Below are positions 23,301-40,104 of a stretch of 64,000 bases of DNA, in pieces. The first letter of the stretch is position 1. Each line of letters begins with the position of its first letter. The DNA is from Coleophoma eucalyptorum (Eukaryota > Ascomycota > Leotiomycetes > Helotiales > Dermateaceae): the NCBI GenBank assembly GCA_026120035.1, contig JALRME010000004.1, forward strand, positions 1,488,001 through 1,552,000, in the 5' to 3' direction. A program made the position numbers and the translations under genes. A model generated the notes under the pieces. It saw only the letters and a program-made list of their open reading frames with translations, was not told the DNA's origin and ran no database searches.

Positions 23301-24703
23301 AGGAATATAGACCACTTGAAATCAAGCCCGCCGTCATAGAAAAGGTCAGCTGTGAATGGTCCCTTGAAAAAGGAGAAGTATTCTTTCGTTAGAATTTCCT
23401 CTTGTTCTATATTTTCTTCTTTCAAATCTCTATGCTTTTTCCGAATCTCATCCATGGCAGCATTGATAAGATCACGAAGATGCCCTACTTTGGCAATAGC
23501 TAGTTGGTCAGCCGTAGGTTGCATTTGCCCTCTGAGCAAGCAATCAGGCAATGGTGCTTCATCCGGGACAACCTGGTGCTTTCGAGCAAACATGGCATTG
23601 GGAACAAGGACGCCTGCAGGTAAAGGGACATTTCGAACTGAAGAGAGGCTTCCAGGCGGAGGCATGGCACTAAGATTCTGAAATGCCTGAGTGGACACTA
23701 GCTTCTTATAGGTTGCATCCTGAAAGCCTATAGGCGACAGCACATTAAATTCATGGCGATTGCCCATTCGGGCAAGTTGTGTGACTTTGCTTTGGAGTAA
23801 TTTATCTTCTCGGATTTTGCGGGTGTTTGGGCGAGTGTCATGGCGAACGGAAAGATTGACAAGGTTTCCGGAGTGAGTACCAGGTGAAAGATCAGCTTCA
23901 AACCCGATTCGAATAAGAGGATGTGGCAAGTTATGAGTCTTGACTCCAGCCATGTTACCTCCACGTCCATATTCTGGATCCCATAATCTCTGATGAAATT
24001 CTTCAGGGCTTGGGCAATGATAGACACTAGCTTTCGCACCGCCAGTAGATACAAACAAAGTGTGTTCGATACGCCAGGCAGATCGATGAGTGATCGTTGA
24101 GATACCAGTTTTAAAGGTTGGGCCGGTAGGTGAAATGGCCTGAAATTTCACGGCTTTTGCTGCATCGTTTTTGATACGCCACTCGACAAGAGTTTTGGTC
24201 GGTATTACCCGAGCCATTATTGTGGTGGTATGGGGGACGTGAGGTAGCATTAAGTTCTCCTAATATCCTGTCAGTACAGGAGGCTGAGAGAGAGAATATG
24301 TCAAGACCGACATTTCGATGCCTATGCGTATATTTCCATCTTTGATAGCTAGATCCCGGGAAAGGATTGCATACATCAATCTCGATTAGTTCATCAAGGA
24401 CTCCACATGCAAGATCTACATTCTCGTCTCCGAAACGCTCCTGAAGTTGTGGATGTATGATACGAAGTCCATCTTCATAATTGAAGTTTCGAGGAACCCA
24501 GTCCAGGACCCTGACAAGAAAGTTGCGGCATTCTGGTACTGCGTAAGATTTGGGAATCCAGGTTCAGTGCCATGGGTACACTCACGCTCCTCATCCCACC
24601 CCTCTCTGGAGAGGTTGTCAGTACCGGAAGTCTTAGGACCATATTCAGCTTCCAGAACTGGCTGATCATCCACTAGGTTTTTTATGGGTGAGTGGCGGAC
24701 CAT
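20325..24703 (-). CDS. Large fungal protein of unknown function (1388 residues)
   Basis: I do not recognise this protein. Four minus-strand exons give one frame: 24703-24586, 24538-24375, 24259-20990 and 20939-20325. The first ATG has an in-frame stop just upstream. Residues 1-95 form a compact start (ECRNFLVRVLDWVPRNFNYE...). A conserved-looking region follows to about residue 430. It includes a Lys/Glu-rich helical segment (DEIRKKHRDLKEENIEQEE), probably a coiled coil, then FFKGPFTADLFYDGGLDFKW. Residues about 450-1150 are low-complexity, Ser/Arg/Pro-rich and probably disordered. The C-terminal exon is helical and well-ordered (YTELELMMVHTANIFLMNEF, then DSIILKLLFDIENILDLLGA). There is no signal peptide or membrane segment. 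The two ordered ends joined by a disordered linker suggest a scaffold, which is only a guess. Confidence 0.8.
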
Positions 24704-26320
24704 GACTGTCTAGTACCAAGGTCTTAAAATAGTGTAAAGAAAGATCATGACGGATTGGTACAGCAAATGAGCGGCAGTAGATAGATATTGCTCTAAGGGA
24801 CGGCAGATTTGATAATGCTCAGTTGGGTATTAGTACTCATATGCATTAGAAAAGGATCTTTTATGCGGTGGCGATAGAGTCCCAACTTGCTAAGAACAAG
24901 CAGCGGCGACTGAGTGAAGAAGGCACGACGCGAACTGAACATGAATGACACGAAGATTCAAAGCGAGAAGACTCAACTGCGAATGAGCACTGGCACCAAG
25001 ATGTGTTCGATGCATAGCCATCTGAACGGAACACCTCTTTTTGTAACACTCTGGTAATTCATTTTGTAGAAGGCAGTTTTAGCAGTGTCATAAGCACAAC
25101 TGAACTGACCATGAGTGTTGTGCTTGCAGACCTTTGCTTTCATCCTGGAGACAGCCTTGAGGTCAAAGTCAGGCTTTGCTTCCCTTCTAATTGTTGGAAA
25201 AAGCGAAACCAACGGGGACAGGAACACTTATCCTCGAACCACGCTACCGTAGACACGATAAATACGTAGCTCCCTTTCCCATTGTGTCCAAGTCTTCTAC
25301 CATACTCGGCAACTCAGGCCCGCATAGTTTGCTGGTAATTGCCCTCCGCGGAGAGTCCAGTAGCCTTCCAACATCATCGAAACGCCCATGGTACGTTCCA
25401 GTTTTGCAATGGCCCTGCTCACATCCGATACCCATTTGCCACCTCATAGACTCTATTTCCTACCACGAAATGAGAGCGCGACAGCCTGCCTGCAGCCAGT
25501 GCGGCGAAAACTTTCGATTCGAGAGAGGCACAATGGTCGCAAGGTAACAATTGAACAAATCCTCTGATGTCATCATTGTTCCTTGATCAGAACTTACCCA
25601 ATACTATAAACTTCTGGTATTTAGAAGCGATGAAGATTTTGCGGGCAAAAAGAAAGTCTTGATGAGTATGGGCAGTTGAGAGCTCTGTGACTTATTGTGG
25701 TGACTTCTGTGATTCCTGTGAAGTACGGACGACTTCCGTGGGTTCCCCCACATCCCCCGGTGGTTGACAACGAATCGACTACGGCGACCTGTATGCACTC
25801 CACGTGAATGCCAAGTCTGGAGGCAAGCTTACCTGAACTTAAATGGCTGCCCGCTGTCTCCGTCTCTGCCCAAGAATACCTACCGACTTTACTAGCCGGG
25901 CTGTAGGCGGGGCCATGAATTACCATTGCGAGCATCCCCACAGGCCAAACTTCATTTTTGTTCCCCGCAATCGCAATTAGAGAACACCAAAGTTGCCGCG
26001 ATACTGTTCCGCGCTGCTTAGCGTTGAAAGACACCCTTACTGTGACCGTCACCGTCCACCCGGAAGCTGAGCAAGGCAAGTCGAAACACTGCGCTGACAT
26101 GCCTCCAAGGCGCCGACGCAAATGCCGTTCGGATTATGGCATTTTGCCTCGGCCTCAATGGCTTCCTGACCTGAGTAGTACAAGAATCTTTCCTTGTCCT
26201 CCCCAATTCTCTGTTTAATTGTTGTGTTCTACCATCTTTCCTTACCTTTGCGCTACATTTTCATCACCATCTCCAAGTCCTCGCTAGGGCTGAGAATATC
26301 ACGTCAAAGATTAGCACGTT
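24704..26320. other. Divergent intergenic region, 1.6 kb
   Basis: This lies between the starts of a minus-strand gene (24703) and a plus-strand monooxygenase gene (26321), so it must hold both promoters. Several short ORFs occur on both strands (the longest 166 codons, 25621-26121 minus), but they overlap each other and show no domain. I see no repeat or RNA gene. Confidence 0.55.
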
Positions 26321-28369
<2,049 letters not shown>

Positions 28370-28940
28370 TAAGAGTTATGATAGATAGAGTTATGATAGT
28401 ATTCAGGCTTTGTATATATGTTGAATCAATATAATCATACCAACCACCTTCAAGGAATAGTTAACTGGCTCTGCTCAAAGCACATAATTGCGGGAAAATA
28501 GGTCCATCTAAGGATTAATCTCGAAGGAAACTGAAAGTTATCCAACAAACTTCCTGCAAGGCTGTCTACACGTGACCATATAACGACAAGGATATACAAA
28601 CCTTATTTTATTTCAGCTCCCCGCCACGTCGAGGCTCTGATCATGCAGCATCTTGCCTTCTAGTTCGGTCGATTCTTTGCCCAATTTCTACAGGAAGGGA
28701 TCTTCGTCACAGTACAACCTCCACTTTACAACTACAGTACCTCAAAAGTGGCTCTGCGCAGCCTCTCGAACGAAGGCCGACGCGCTACGCGCTGTCGCAA
28801 TCACAAACACAAGCAACATCCAAGCTTAATACGCACCGGAGCTTACAGCTCATCAGATCAACATCGTCCAATCTCCATTTGCATTGAATCACTTGCGGCG
28901 GCTAGTAAGTCGTCGCGATAGTCTGTTGATACGTGGTGTA
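28370..28940. other. Intergenic, monooxygenase 3' region and ULP1 promoter
   Basis: A 571-bp gap between two plus-strand genes. A short direct repeat (TTATGATAGATAGAG, then TTATGATAG) lies just after the stop codon of the monooxygenase. No gene is seen. Confidence 0.55.
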
Positions 28941-31100
28941 ATGGCAACAAAACAAAAGCGTAAAGCTGCGGAGCAATTAACTCCCAACTCAGTAGCTGTC
29001 ACCCAGCGAGCAAATCCCGTTGAGTCTGTACTGGTATGTTCTTCTTCATGATATGCGCAATAAGTTGAGTCTCAAAATTGTTTGCACAGGTTCGACAATT
29101 ACCCAGGAGGCCACCCATGATGGATGCTAGGCAGGTGGCGCGATGCGTCTGGCATTGGGTTACTACGTTTCTAGCTATCACGACCTTTTACTCGACAACA
29201 CATCACAATCAGAACGATGGTGAGTCTACCGTCCTCAGACCTGGATACATCCACTGATTAGTGCTTAGCTGTCACTGAGACTCATGTTCAATCTGCTACC
29301 TCTAGAGATGACGGCTCTATCTCCATAAAACGACGAAGGACAAAACGACCAAATAAAACTTCAAAAAATGAATCTGAATTTATTACCGTATCGACGGATC
29401 CGTATCGGAAAGGTGGCATGGGCGAACCAGACTTCAGTGGATGTGTAACCGAAGAAGAGAAAGCAAAAAGGCTTGAACTTTTCTGGGAGCCACCGGAATT
29501 GATTCGTCGACGACGATGCGACGTAGAACAGTCGGATGAGCACGAACTGGGAGCAGACCATACATTGAGAGAGGGTGAAGGAAGAGTATCTAAAGACGAC
29601 AACAGGTTCGATGAAGGGGCTCAAGATGTGATTATGACGGACTCTGACGAAGAAGATTACGACGAAGAAGATTATGACGAAGAATCAGTTACGCAGCACT
29701 TTGATGGAGGGTCAGACTTGGCACAAGAAAGATTATCTAGTAGTCGAATACAGAAGCCCGACAAGGTCAATTTGGCGGACCATCAAAACGGCAATACTTC
29801 CAAAGGACCTCTTGCAAACAGCCGACCAGCGTCCAATCCTGTCAAGTCGGCTGCAAGGCTTATGGATGGACGAGAAAGGTCAGCGTCGAGCACATGGTCG
29901 GCGCATACCCTTTCAACAAAATCTGAATTGCCACTTGACAAGACTCCGCAAAGACAGGTATCAATCGAGGAGCAAGTCAAAGCTCTTCTTATAGACGTGT
30001 CTCAGCCTGGAGCTAGAGAAAAGCAATATGTCAAGAAAGAAATTGAAGACGACTCGAAGCATGGCTTAGGTCTTGGATCACGGAAGGTCACCATACAGCA
30101 TCCTGATGAGGCAACACTTGTCCCAAAAGAGGCAGCGTACGACAAAAGCAAGCCGCTAAAAAGCATTCTGAAGAAGGAATCCAAGTACGACTTGAAGAGC
30201 GAATTGAATCAAGGGAGACTGCATCTTATACCATCAAAGGACAAGTTGGCTCAACGAGAGGAACTTTTCAGAAGACGTGAGAAGGAAGAGAAAGCAGCAC
30301 GTGCCAAAGCAAAGAAGGAAGCTCGGTTGCATCGCCGCCATCCAGGCAAGCCTCTTATACAGACATTGGACACGAAATGGGACGCTATGGTGCGTACCGC
30401 ATGCAGCAATCCAAATACGATAACCACAACACTTCCTGGTCAACCGCTGACAAGTAAGGACTTTGGAACCTTACTTCGTACTAGGGAATGGCTTAATGAT
30501 GAAATCATCAATGGATATGTGGAATGGGTCGTCGATGCTGCAAATAATGCAGCTAATGCCGACGCAATGGCTTCTGGGGAGAAGCCTGGCACCACACCGA
30601 AATTCATTGCGCATAACAGCTTTTTTTATAACATCTTAGATGACCCAAAGAAAGGAGCAAAAACAACTGCGCGACTTATGAAGCGGAAAGGAGCTCCCGG
30701 CATATCATTGCTGGACGTTGATACTGTTTTTGTTCCGATTTGCAAATCAATGCATTGGACACTAGGTACTGTTCGACCATTTGCCAAAACCGTTGAGTAC
30801 TTCGATAGTATGGGAGGTCAACCTTCCCGCTTCTTCCAACTTATGCGAGAGTGGCTTGCCTTCCAGTTAGGAGAGGCATATGTCCCCTCAGAATGGTCTG
30901 AGTCATATACCAAATGTGCTCACCAGAGCAATGGATATGATTGCGGTGTATTCCTTTGTACGAATGCTTTCTGTGTCGCTGCCGGCCTGGATCCACTTTG
31001 CTATGATGAACGTAATCTGGCGCAGCAACGGAAGAACATAGCGGCGGTATTGATTAATCGCGGGTTTGTCGGGGATTTTCAATGGACCGACGATCTATGA
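28941..31100 (+). CDS. ULP1: Ulp1-type SUMO protease
   Basis: A 684-residue cysteine protease (family C48) that matures SUMO and removes it from targets, usually at the nuclear pore. Exons are 28941-29033, 29090-29219 and 29269-31100. The N-terminal 480 residues are charged and disordered, with NLS-like SISIKRRRTKRPNK and an acidic EEDYDEEDYDEE stretch. The protease domain (about 495-684) begins with LTSKDFGTLLRTREWLNDEIINGY. It has the complete catalytic set: His570 (MHWTLG), Asp587 (YFDSMGG), Gln627 (HQSNGYDCG) and Cys633. Exon 2 encodes a hydrophobic, aromatic-rich segment (CVWHWVTTFLAITTFYSTT, about residues 49-67) that is unusual for this family. The start was chosen because it opens a frame that splices cleanly into the long exon; a shorter start at 29418 would lose the basic region. 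Ulp1 rather than Ulp2 is inferred from size and the C-terminal protease. Confidence 0.91.
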
Positions 31101-31872
31101 GACCTGGTATCTACCAGACAATCGAGTTTTGAGTATCCGGTTCGCCCGCGCTCTTCAAATTTCTGCAATACACCTATCTGGAGTCCATACATACCGATGC
31201 TCTATGATGATATATTTCATGATCGTCAAGATTTGACGCTCAAACTTACCCTTTTTTAACATCACGATGGTGTTTATGGCTTTGGGGTTTTTAGTGGCAA
31301 GGTAAATAAGGACTACACACGGTTGACGAGTAATTGGGATAGGCGTTTGTGGTTCAGCATGATACCCGGTGCAGCGAGTCCTACGAGACCCTCACTTCTA
31401 CGTTTTCTGCATTTCCTTCATTTATTTCTAGGCTGTTTTGATTCACGTAATTCTAGCGCTGCATTGTAAATAAGAGATATGGTCGATAAGGCGACATTTA
31501 AAGAGCAAGGCAGCACAGCTTATTTCCACGCCATGGTTAACGTTTATTACCCCTGGTGATCTCTTGGCATGCGCTCGAAGAAAGATATTTAGCCGGCGGC
31601 TATTGAACCTGTCCTCCTCAACTGGTGGTTCGAGGTCAGCTACACGCCGCCCCACAATTCTTGTATCTAGTCTGGAGATAATGCGGGCAAGCTGATTCCA
31701 GTGGTTCGGCTGAATAAACCAGCTCCATTCGCTGCCTCATCCACTCTACCCATTACCTCAATTGACGGACTTCTGCTCCTGAAACTTAGAATATCGCAGT
31801 CTGCATGATTGCTGGAACCATCTTTACCGTCTAGACTCTTCATGCGCATGATTTGCGTATTGTAATAACACC
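31101..31872. other. Intergenic, ULP1 3' region and WDR48 promoter
   Basis: A 772-bp gap between two plus-strand genes. It should contain the ULP1 3' UTR and the promoter of the WD40 gene. Only short ORFs without domains are seen. Confidence 0.55.
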
Positions 31873-35169
<3,297 letters not shown>

Positions 35170-35885
35170 AAACCTCCCTACGTATCCCCACTTCTCTCTC
35201 TCCTATGTAGGGCTTGTAGAACCTTTCCTTTCATTGCATTCGTCCACCCGTGTTCAAAATTCTGGATAGAAAGAACAATTGTCCCTTGGATCAGTTATGG
35301 TATTGCCTGATTGTTTGCTTGGTGGGGAGAAGTCGTAGTGCGGTATATAGATAATTCATGGCATAGCCTAGCTTAATGGCAAAGAACCTGAGCTCTGTCG
35401 GTATGGACATGATTAATCTCAAGTCTTTTGCTCCGTTGAAGTTGCTGCACTTCCATAAATAGAGATTAGAACGAATTTCGTTCTACCCTACTTGATTTAC
35501 GAGAGGTGAAGAGGATGGCATGAAATGAGTTGAGCGTCTTAGCTCTATATTCCAGTCTATCAAGACTGGTGTTCCTTTTGTATGTACAGGAAATAAGACC
35601 TTCTCCGTCCCCGCCAACCCTTTTTTTCCCTCGGCAGACAAAGCAGTAAGCAACAAAGGGTATTTGCAATCCGGTTTTGCTCTGCTATTCCCTTACGAAT
35701 GCCAGAATTGAGAAATCAAGCCAAGAAAAAAGAAAAGAAAAAGAGGAACGAGTTGTGAAAACCAGAGATGCTCCCTCCCTCTAAGCGCCTTAGATGCAAG
35801 TTTATGACAGATAAAAGAAATTCGCGTATTATTAGTTTTCTTCCCTTTAAATCCGCATGCCATTTAGTTTACTCCCATGATGTAT
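35170..35885. other. Convergent 3' intergenic region
   Basis: A 716-bp stretch between the stop codons of the plus-strand WD40 gene and the minus-strand AUR1. It should contain both 3' UTRs. No gene or notable repeat is seen, apart from an A/G-rich patch at about 35720-35755. Confidence 0.6.
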
Positions 35886-37260
35886 TCAGAATGATCGTAC
35901 TCCGGGTGGTTCCTTCGTCCTCCATGTGGCGCCCAGGTCGTCTACCCACGCACTTTCTAAATCGTCGTCTCGTCTCACATTGCCATGTGCATCCATTGAT
36001 GTCCGGCCGCTACCTTCGCTACCATTGCCCATAGGCACGCCCTCGTACCTCTGCTCGGGCTGTCGGTCGAAGAAGTACTGCAGTGGCGTATCGGCCCAGA
36101 GTCGCTGCCAGCCATTGTTCCCACTAACACCCATGGCATATGCTCGGTCCATTCTGACCAGACCCCGGTAAAAGATGGAAAATACACCAGCGGCAAGGGC
36201 AAGACCACCTAGGAGATCAATACGCCAGTGGTGATGCAAGTACATCGTTGCCCAGAATTGCCAGAGCACATAGAATCCGAGCATGTAGAAACCGCGAGTG
36301 GAGTAACGAGCGATGAACAAGAAACAACAGACGCTGAAGGCTCCATGGAGTGAGGGGAATGCACCAAATACGAGCGGCGAGGCGTGGAAGGCATTCTCGT
36401 AGATATGGGTGCCTAGTACCTTGTCTACCCGTACAAGTCCGGCGGCTGACCCGGGCATACTATAATTTCCTGGAGGAAGCGGATACCCGTATTGATCTCC
36501 ATACCATGGGGCAGCTGTCGGCAATGCTAAGTGAATCCAAACACCCAAAAGATTCTGGATCCCAAAACACCATCCGAAAACCGACACCACGCCCGGAGAG
36601 GCAAAAAGCCACAGCCAGAAAGCAGCCAGAAAGGGGGATACAAAGTGCAGCACTCCGTAGGAAAGCCAGGAAATCACATCCAAAATCTCAAAAAACTCGT
36701 GGGTGCCCGCGTGCAGGATATTCAGAGCGAAGCAGGGTAGAGCTGCCAGTATAGAAAGTCGTGGTTTACGCGTGAGCGAGTACATCCATACATAACCGAT
36801 GGCTGCGAACACACATTGGAGGAACAGTCCTCGCAGGGTGATGTCGAAAACTATGTGATCTTGCGCCTCGAGCCAGTTCACGTCAATCTCGGGTCGAATT
36901 GCAGGATTTATTCGCCAGGCTACAGTACACAAGCCGCCGGTCAGTACGCATGATCAAACACACGCCGGCAAGGCGGAAAGAGGAATGGTGGGAGAGGATC
37001 TATTCACCATTCTTGAAGGTTGTAATCCAGATCAGGATGAAGGTCATGTTAATGAGGATGTGCCTCAGCAAACCAAAAAATGAGTGTCTGTCATTGTATG
37101 TCACTGTCAGTCCATGGTTGGTAGCAAATAGCCCTCGAGCCTTTGGAGGGGAGAGAAGGAAGCCTGCTCCTAGGTTGTGGCGCACAGCAACGTACCGATT
37201 GAGCAGAGTGCGATAGATGTGAAGGAAAAAGCGTCGAACGAGATCCACAACACCCTTCAT
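35886..37260 (-). CDS. AUR1: Inositol phosphorylceramide synthase catalytic subunit
   Basis: A 428-residue polytopic Golgi enzyme that moves phosphoinositol from phosphatidylinositol to ceramide, giving IPC, the first complex fungal sphingolipid; the yeast protein is the target of aureobasidin A. Exons on the minus strand are 37260-37008 and 36919-35886, with an 88-bp intron. About six to eight hydrophobic segments are visible. The signature region contains NYSMPGSAAGLVRVDKVLGT and then FGAFPSLHG (His276). The second catalytic motif has His315 and Asp319 in YLHHHWRIDLLGG. The 39-residue spacing between the two catalytic His residues equals that of yeast Aur1 (His255, His294, Asp298). The C-terminal ~80 residues are hydrophilic and variable. 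The chosen start matches a normal N-terminus; the open frame extends to 37452, but that part is low in quality. It lies divergent from ELC1 with 2.2 kb between. Confidence 0.94.
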
Positions 37261-39434
37261 GATGGAAGGGCCGCTCGAGAAGTCGGCGCGGCAAAAGACG
37301 AAGACGAAGAAGGGCGAGAAGAGAAGGGAAGAAAATGAGCTGGAAGGAGTGAGGTATACAAAGGAGAGATGGGGCAGAGGACAGCAGCACGACAGGCCTT
37401 GGAGCTCGGCATGGTATTCAGGTCCAAGACCAGTAGGCAGACAGGCAAGCAAGCAAGACCGATCAAGCAGGAAATTCAGATGGGGCTAATTGGCCTGCAG
37501 GAAGGGAAGCGACACACAGGAATACGGAGAAGACAGTAGGGAAGCATCCAATGCTGATGAAACGAGCCAATGGCTGCGGCCGAAGATAGCAGATAATGAG
37601 ATGATAGATTACAGGACTCCTAATTTGGAACCCGTACAGTGCAGACATGGGTGGAGTCGGCTGGGATTTTTACTTTGCTTGGTTCTGGCGCTGGGTCTGA
37701 CGTGGGAAATCTCTGGTGGGTGTTTTCTGGTGGCTGTCGCCTTCCTTACGGTACGGCCACTCCTACTGCCACTGCGACTGGCACGGAATTGCGCGTGGAT
37801 GATGCGGACGTCTCTTCCTGCGCCGCCGCCCTTACATGGATATGGGTATGGAGATGGGCCTGGATATGGGATGGGATGGGATGGGTTCGCTTCGCCGAGC
37901 GACTCTGTCGTGTGCCTCGCTTTCGTTACGGTGTACTGGCCATATATACGAATCGACGAGGGAGTGCGCATTGAAGTTGACCCCGGCTTCTCAGCCTTTT
38001 GGCAAGACAGGCCTACCATTCCAGTACCGCCGATCTTCTCCATCCCCGTTTCGCGTCGCCGTATTGTGTACGAAGCCCAGTACGTAAGGCTGCTGCTATG
38101 GACGACTGCCGCGAGTGCCATAGTACAGAGCGATTACGACCATTTGCAAAGGATTTTAAAAGGGGGAGGGGGTTTTACATCACGTGCACTCTCGCTTGGT
38201 ACTTTCGTACGAAAGTACCATTGCATTTCCCTTCCTCCTGTCCATCATGCATGCAATGCCTTCCACGCGAATCCTGTACTATTGCTGACGGCAGCCTTCT
38301 ACCTACATACCTGGTGTTACGTGAGGCACACTGCTGTCTCCTGTGCTGTGCCCCCGTGCGCTGCTTTGCAAGGTGCCTCCTCCTGTTGGAATTGAAGAGC
38401 AATGCTGGGCACGGAACGCTGTGGTGGTTTTTCACCGAACTGACTTCACCATGAAGTCATCTCGCTTTTTCGTATACACTAGATCCGACGCCACACCACG
38501 ACTTGGGCAAAGTTTGTTCCCCATCCCGACTCTATTATACTTCCCCACCGATCCGGAAGGGACGGTGCTACATCTAGTGGACAATATTAGACAGCCTATG
38601 CTATACTTGTGCTGTAGGGGGCTACTCGAATATTGTTACGGACACATTCTGACCCGAAATCCCGATATAAGATGAAATTGTCTGTTGTCTGATTCTGCGG
38701 AAGCAGCCTTCTTTCGGACGTGGCTTGCGCCGGCGCTTGCTGCCACTCCGCGCCTCAGCCGTCATTGTTCTAAGTATGCATTTCATGGAGCTAGAACACG
38801 CTATTCTGACTCGGGTAAGCACCGCGTACACTATCAATTGTGGCATCATTGTGAAATTCCATGTCTCATTGAGGATTGCCCCGAAAGCTTGGCTCTAGAT
38901 ACAGTTTTAACGTTAATTAACCTCTCCAACTCTGGTGCAACCATTCTCGGGATGAACAGATCCCGGATCACGTGTTGCTGTGGATTTATTTTCATGTTGG
39001 TGTTGGTAGCAGTTCTCGTTATAGTTCACGTCTAGGAACCCTGGGACAAATATGTAAGCGTCTCTGCTTCAATTTGCATAATGGCGTCATGACTGAAGGC
39101 ATGATATTTATTTCTAAAGGCCCGATGCGTGCCTCCAAGCAATGTTAAGACAAAGCAGAATTTCTACAATTCGGAAGATCAATGGTGGCAAGGTTTTTTT
39201 GACTGCGATCTTTATACTAGGGAAATGAGAAGTCATTAGAGCAGATAGTAATAGCATACCGTGCAGATAGTGTCGTCAAAGGTTCGTCCGTGACGAGCCT
39301 CAGCACCTAAGGCTGCTGCTGTTCACATCGCACCGAAAGGAAAGGCACAAACGAAGCTATTAGTCAGCATATTTTCTTCGCGTCCACAAAAGTCGCGTAG
39401 TCTTTCCTCCCACCCACCAAACCACAACCTCATA
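37261..39434. other. Divergent 2.2-kb intergenic region between AUR1 and ELC1
   Basis: The region must include the promoters of AUR1 (minus) and ELC1 (plus). It holds a CACGTG box at 38181-38186 and a 24-bp perfect palindrome at 38197-38220. A GC-rich part (about 37490-38400) is open in several frames at once, the longest being 301 codons on the plus strand (37490-38395). The composition is rich in Trp, Arg and Cys and there is no domain, so I do not call a gene. The right half has nothing recognisable. Confidence 0.55.
38197..38220. promoter_or_regulatory. 24-bp perfect palindrome next to a CACGTG box
   Basis: TGGTACTTTCGT followed by its exact reverse complement forms a 24-bp palindrome with no spacer, centred on CGTACG. 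A CACGTG hexamer (binding core of bHLH factors) lies 10 bp to its left at 38181-38186. The element is about 940 bp upstream of the AUR1 start and 1.2 kb upstream of ELC1. A homodimer binding site is possible; the function is unproven. Confidence 0.5.
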
Positions 39435-40104
39435 ATGGCAACTCCAAGTCAAAGTAAGTACGTGACGCTTGTCTCGAATGACGGGTTCGAGTTTGTCGTT
39501 CTTCGTGAGGCGGCTTGCGTCAGTGGAGTCATCAAGAGGTCCCTAGATCCCAAGAGTTCGTAACGCCTGCGCTCTCTGCTTGCCAGCCAGTACTGACCCG
39601 GCTCTGCAGGTGGCTTTGCAGAGTCTGCTGCAGGACGGGTAACGTTCGATGAGATCAAGTAAGTACGGGAGCTTTGAACATGGCTCAAGGCAGCTTTTTA
39701 TCAAATCCACGACCCAGCACGGAGCAGTCGATGATGGAAATCAAAAGCTTTTCATAGCGACAGACCCTCTCTACTCTCCAGCAGAGCAGTGGAGCTGGAT
39801 GGCACCCTTTACACTTGATCTGAGCACTGCTTGCTGCCGTTGCATGAGAGCATGCTGAGCTTTCGGAATCTGCGAGGAAGTCTTTGCACCAAATGCAGAC
39901 GCTAATGTCTACGCAGCGGAATTGTCCTAGAGAAGGTTGCGGAGTACTTCTACTACAACCACAAGAATCGGAATCGCGAAGATGTTCCTGACATGGAGAT
40001 TCCACCTGAGTTGTGCCTCGAGTTACTGATGGCGGCTGATTTCCTGGATAGTAAGTCTCTTCATATAAGCTGCCAGGACTCTTACTTACATCTTCGTAGC
40101 ATAA
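39435..40104 (+). CDS. ELC1: Elongin C
   Basis: A 102-residue BTB/POZ-Skp1-fold protein, the adaptor of elongin-cullin ubiquitin ligases (yeast Elc1, which acts with Ela1 and Cul3 on stalled RNA polymerase II). Exons are 39435-39555, 39610-39658, 39917-40050 and 40100-40104. The order of motifs is KYVTLVSNDGFEFVVLREAA, SGVIKRSL, GFAESAAGRVTFDEI, VLEKVAEYFYYNHKNRN and IPPELCLELLMAADFLD, closely following human elongin C. The last exon contributes only two bases of a Thr codon plus TAA. Three points are odd. Intron 1 uses the weak donor GTTCGT. Intron 2 is long (258 bp). A perfect GTAAGT donor-like site sits inside exon 1 at 39454, in the codons for QSKY, and must be ignored to make the conserved protein. 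Confidence 0.9.

Noticed and set aside
25621..26121. Minus-strand ORF of 166 codons between two divergent genes
   Set aside because: No domain, no splice partner, and a composition typical of shadow ORFs.
37261..37452. N-terminal extension of AUR1 to an upstream ATG
   Set aside because: The extension is Leu/Ser/Phe-rich low-quality sequence, and MKGVVDLVRR gives a normal start for the family.
37609..38121. Minus-strand ORF of 170 codons in the AUR1 upstream region
   Set aside because: It is antisense to the equally doubtful 301-codon ORF in a GC-rich patch and has no domain.
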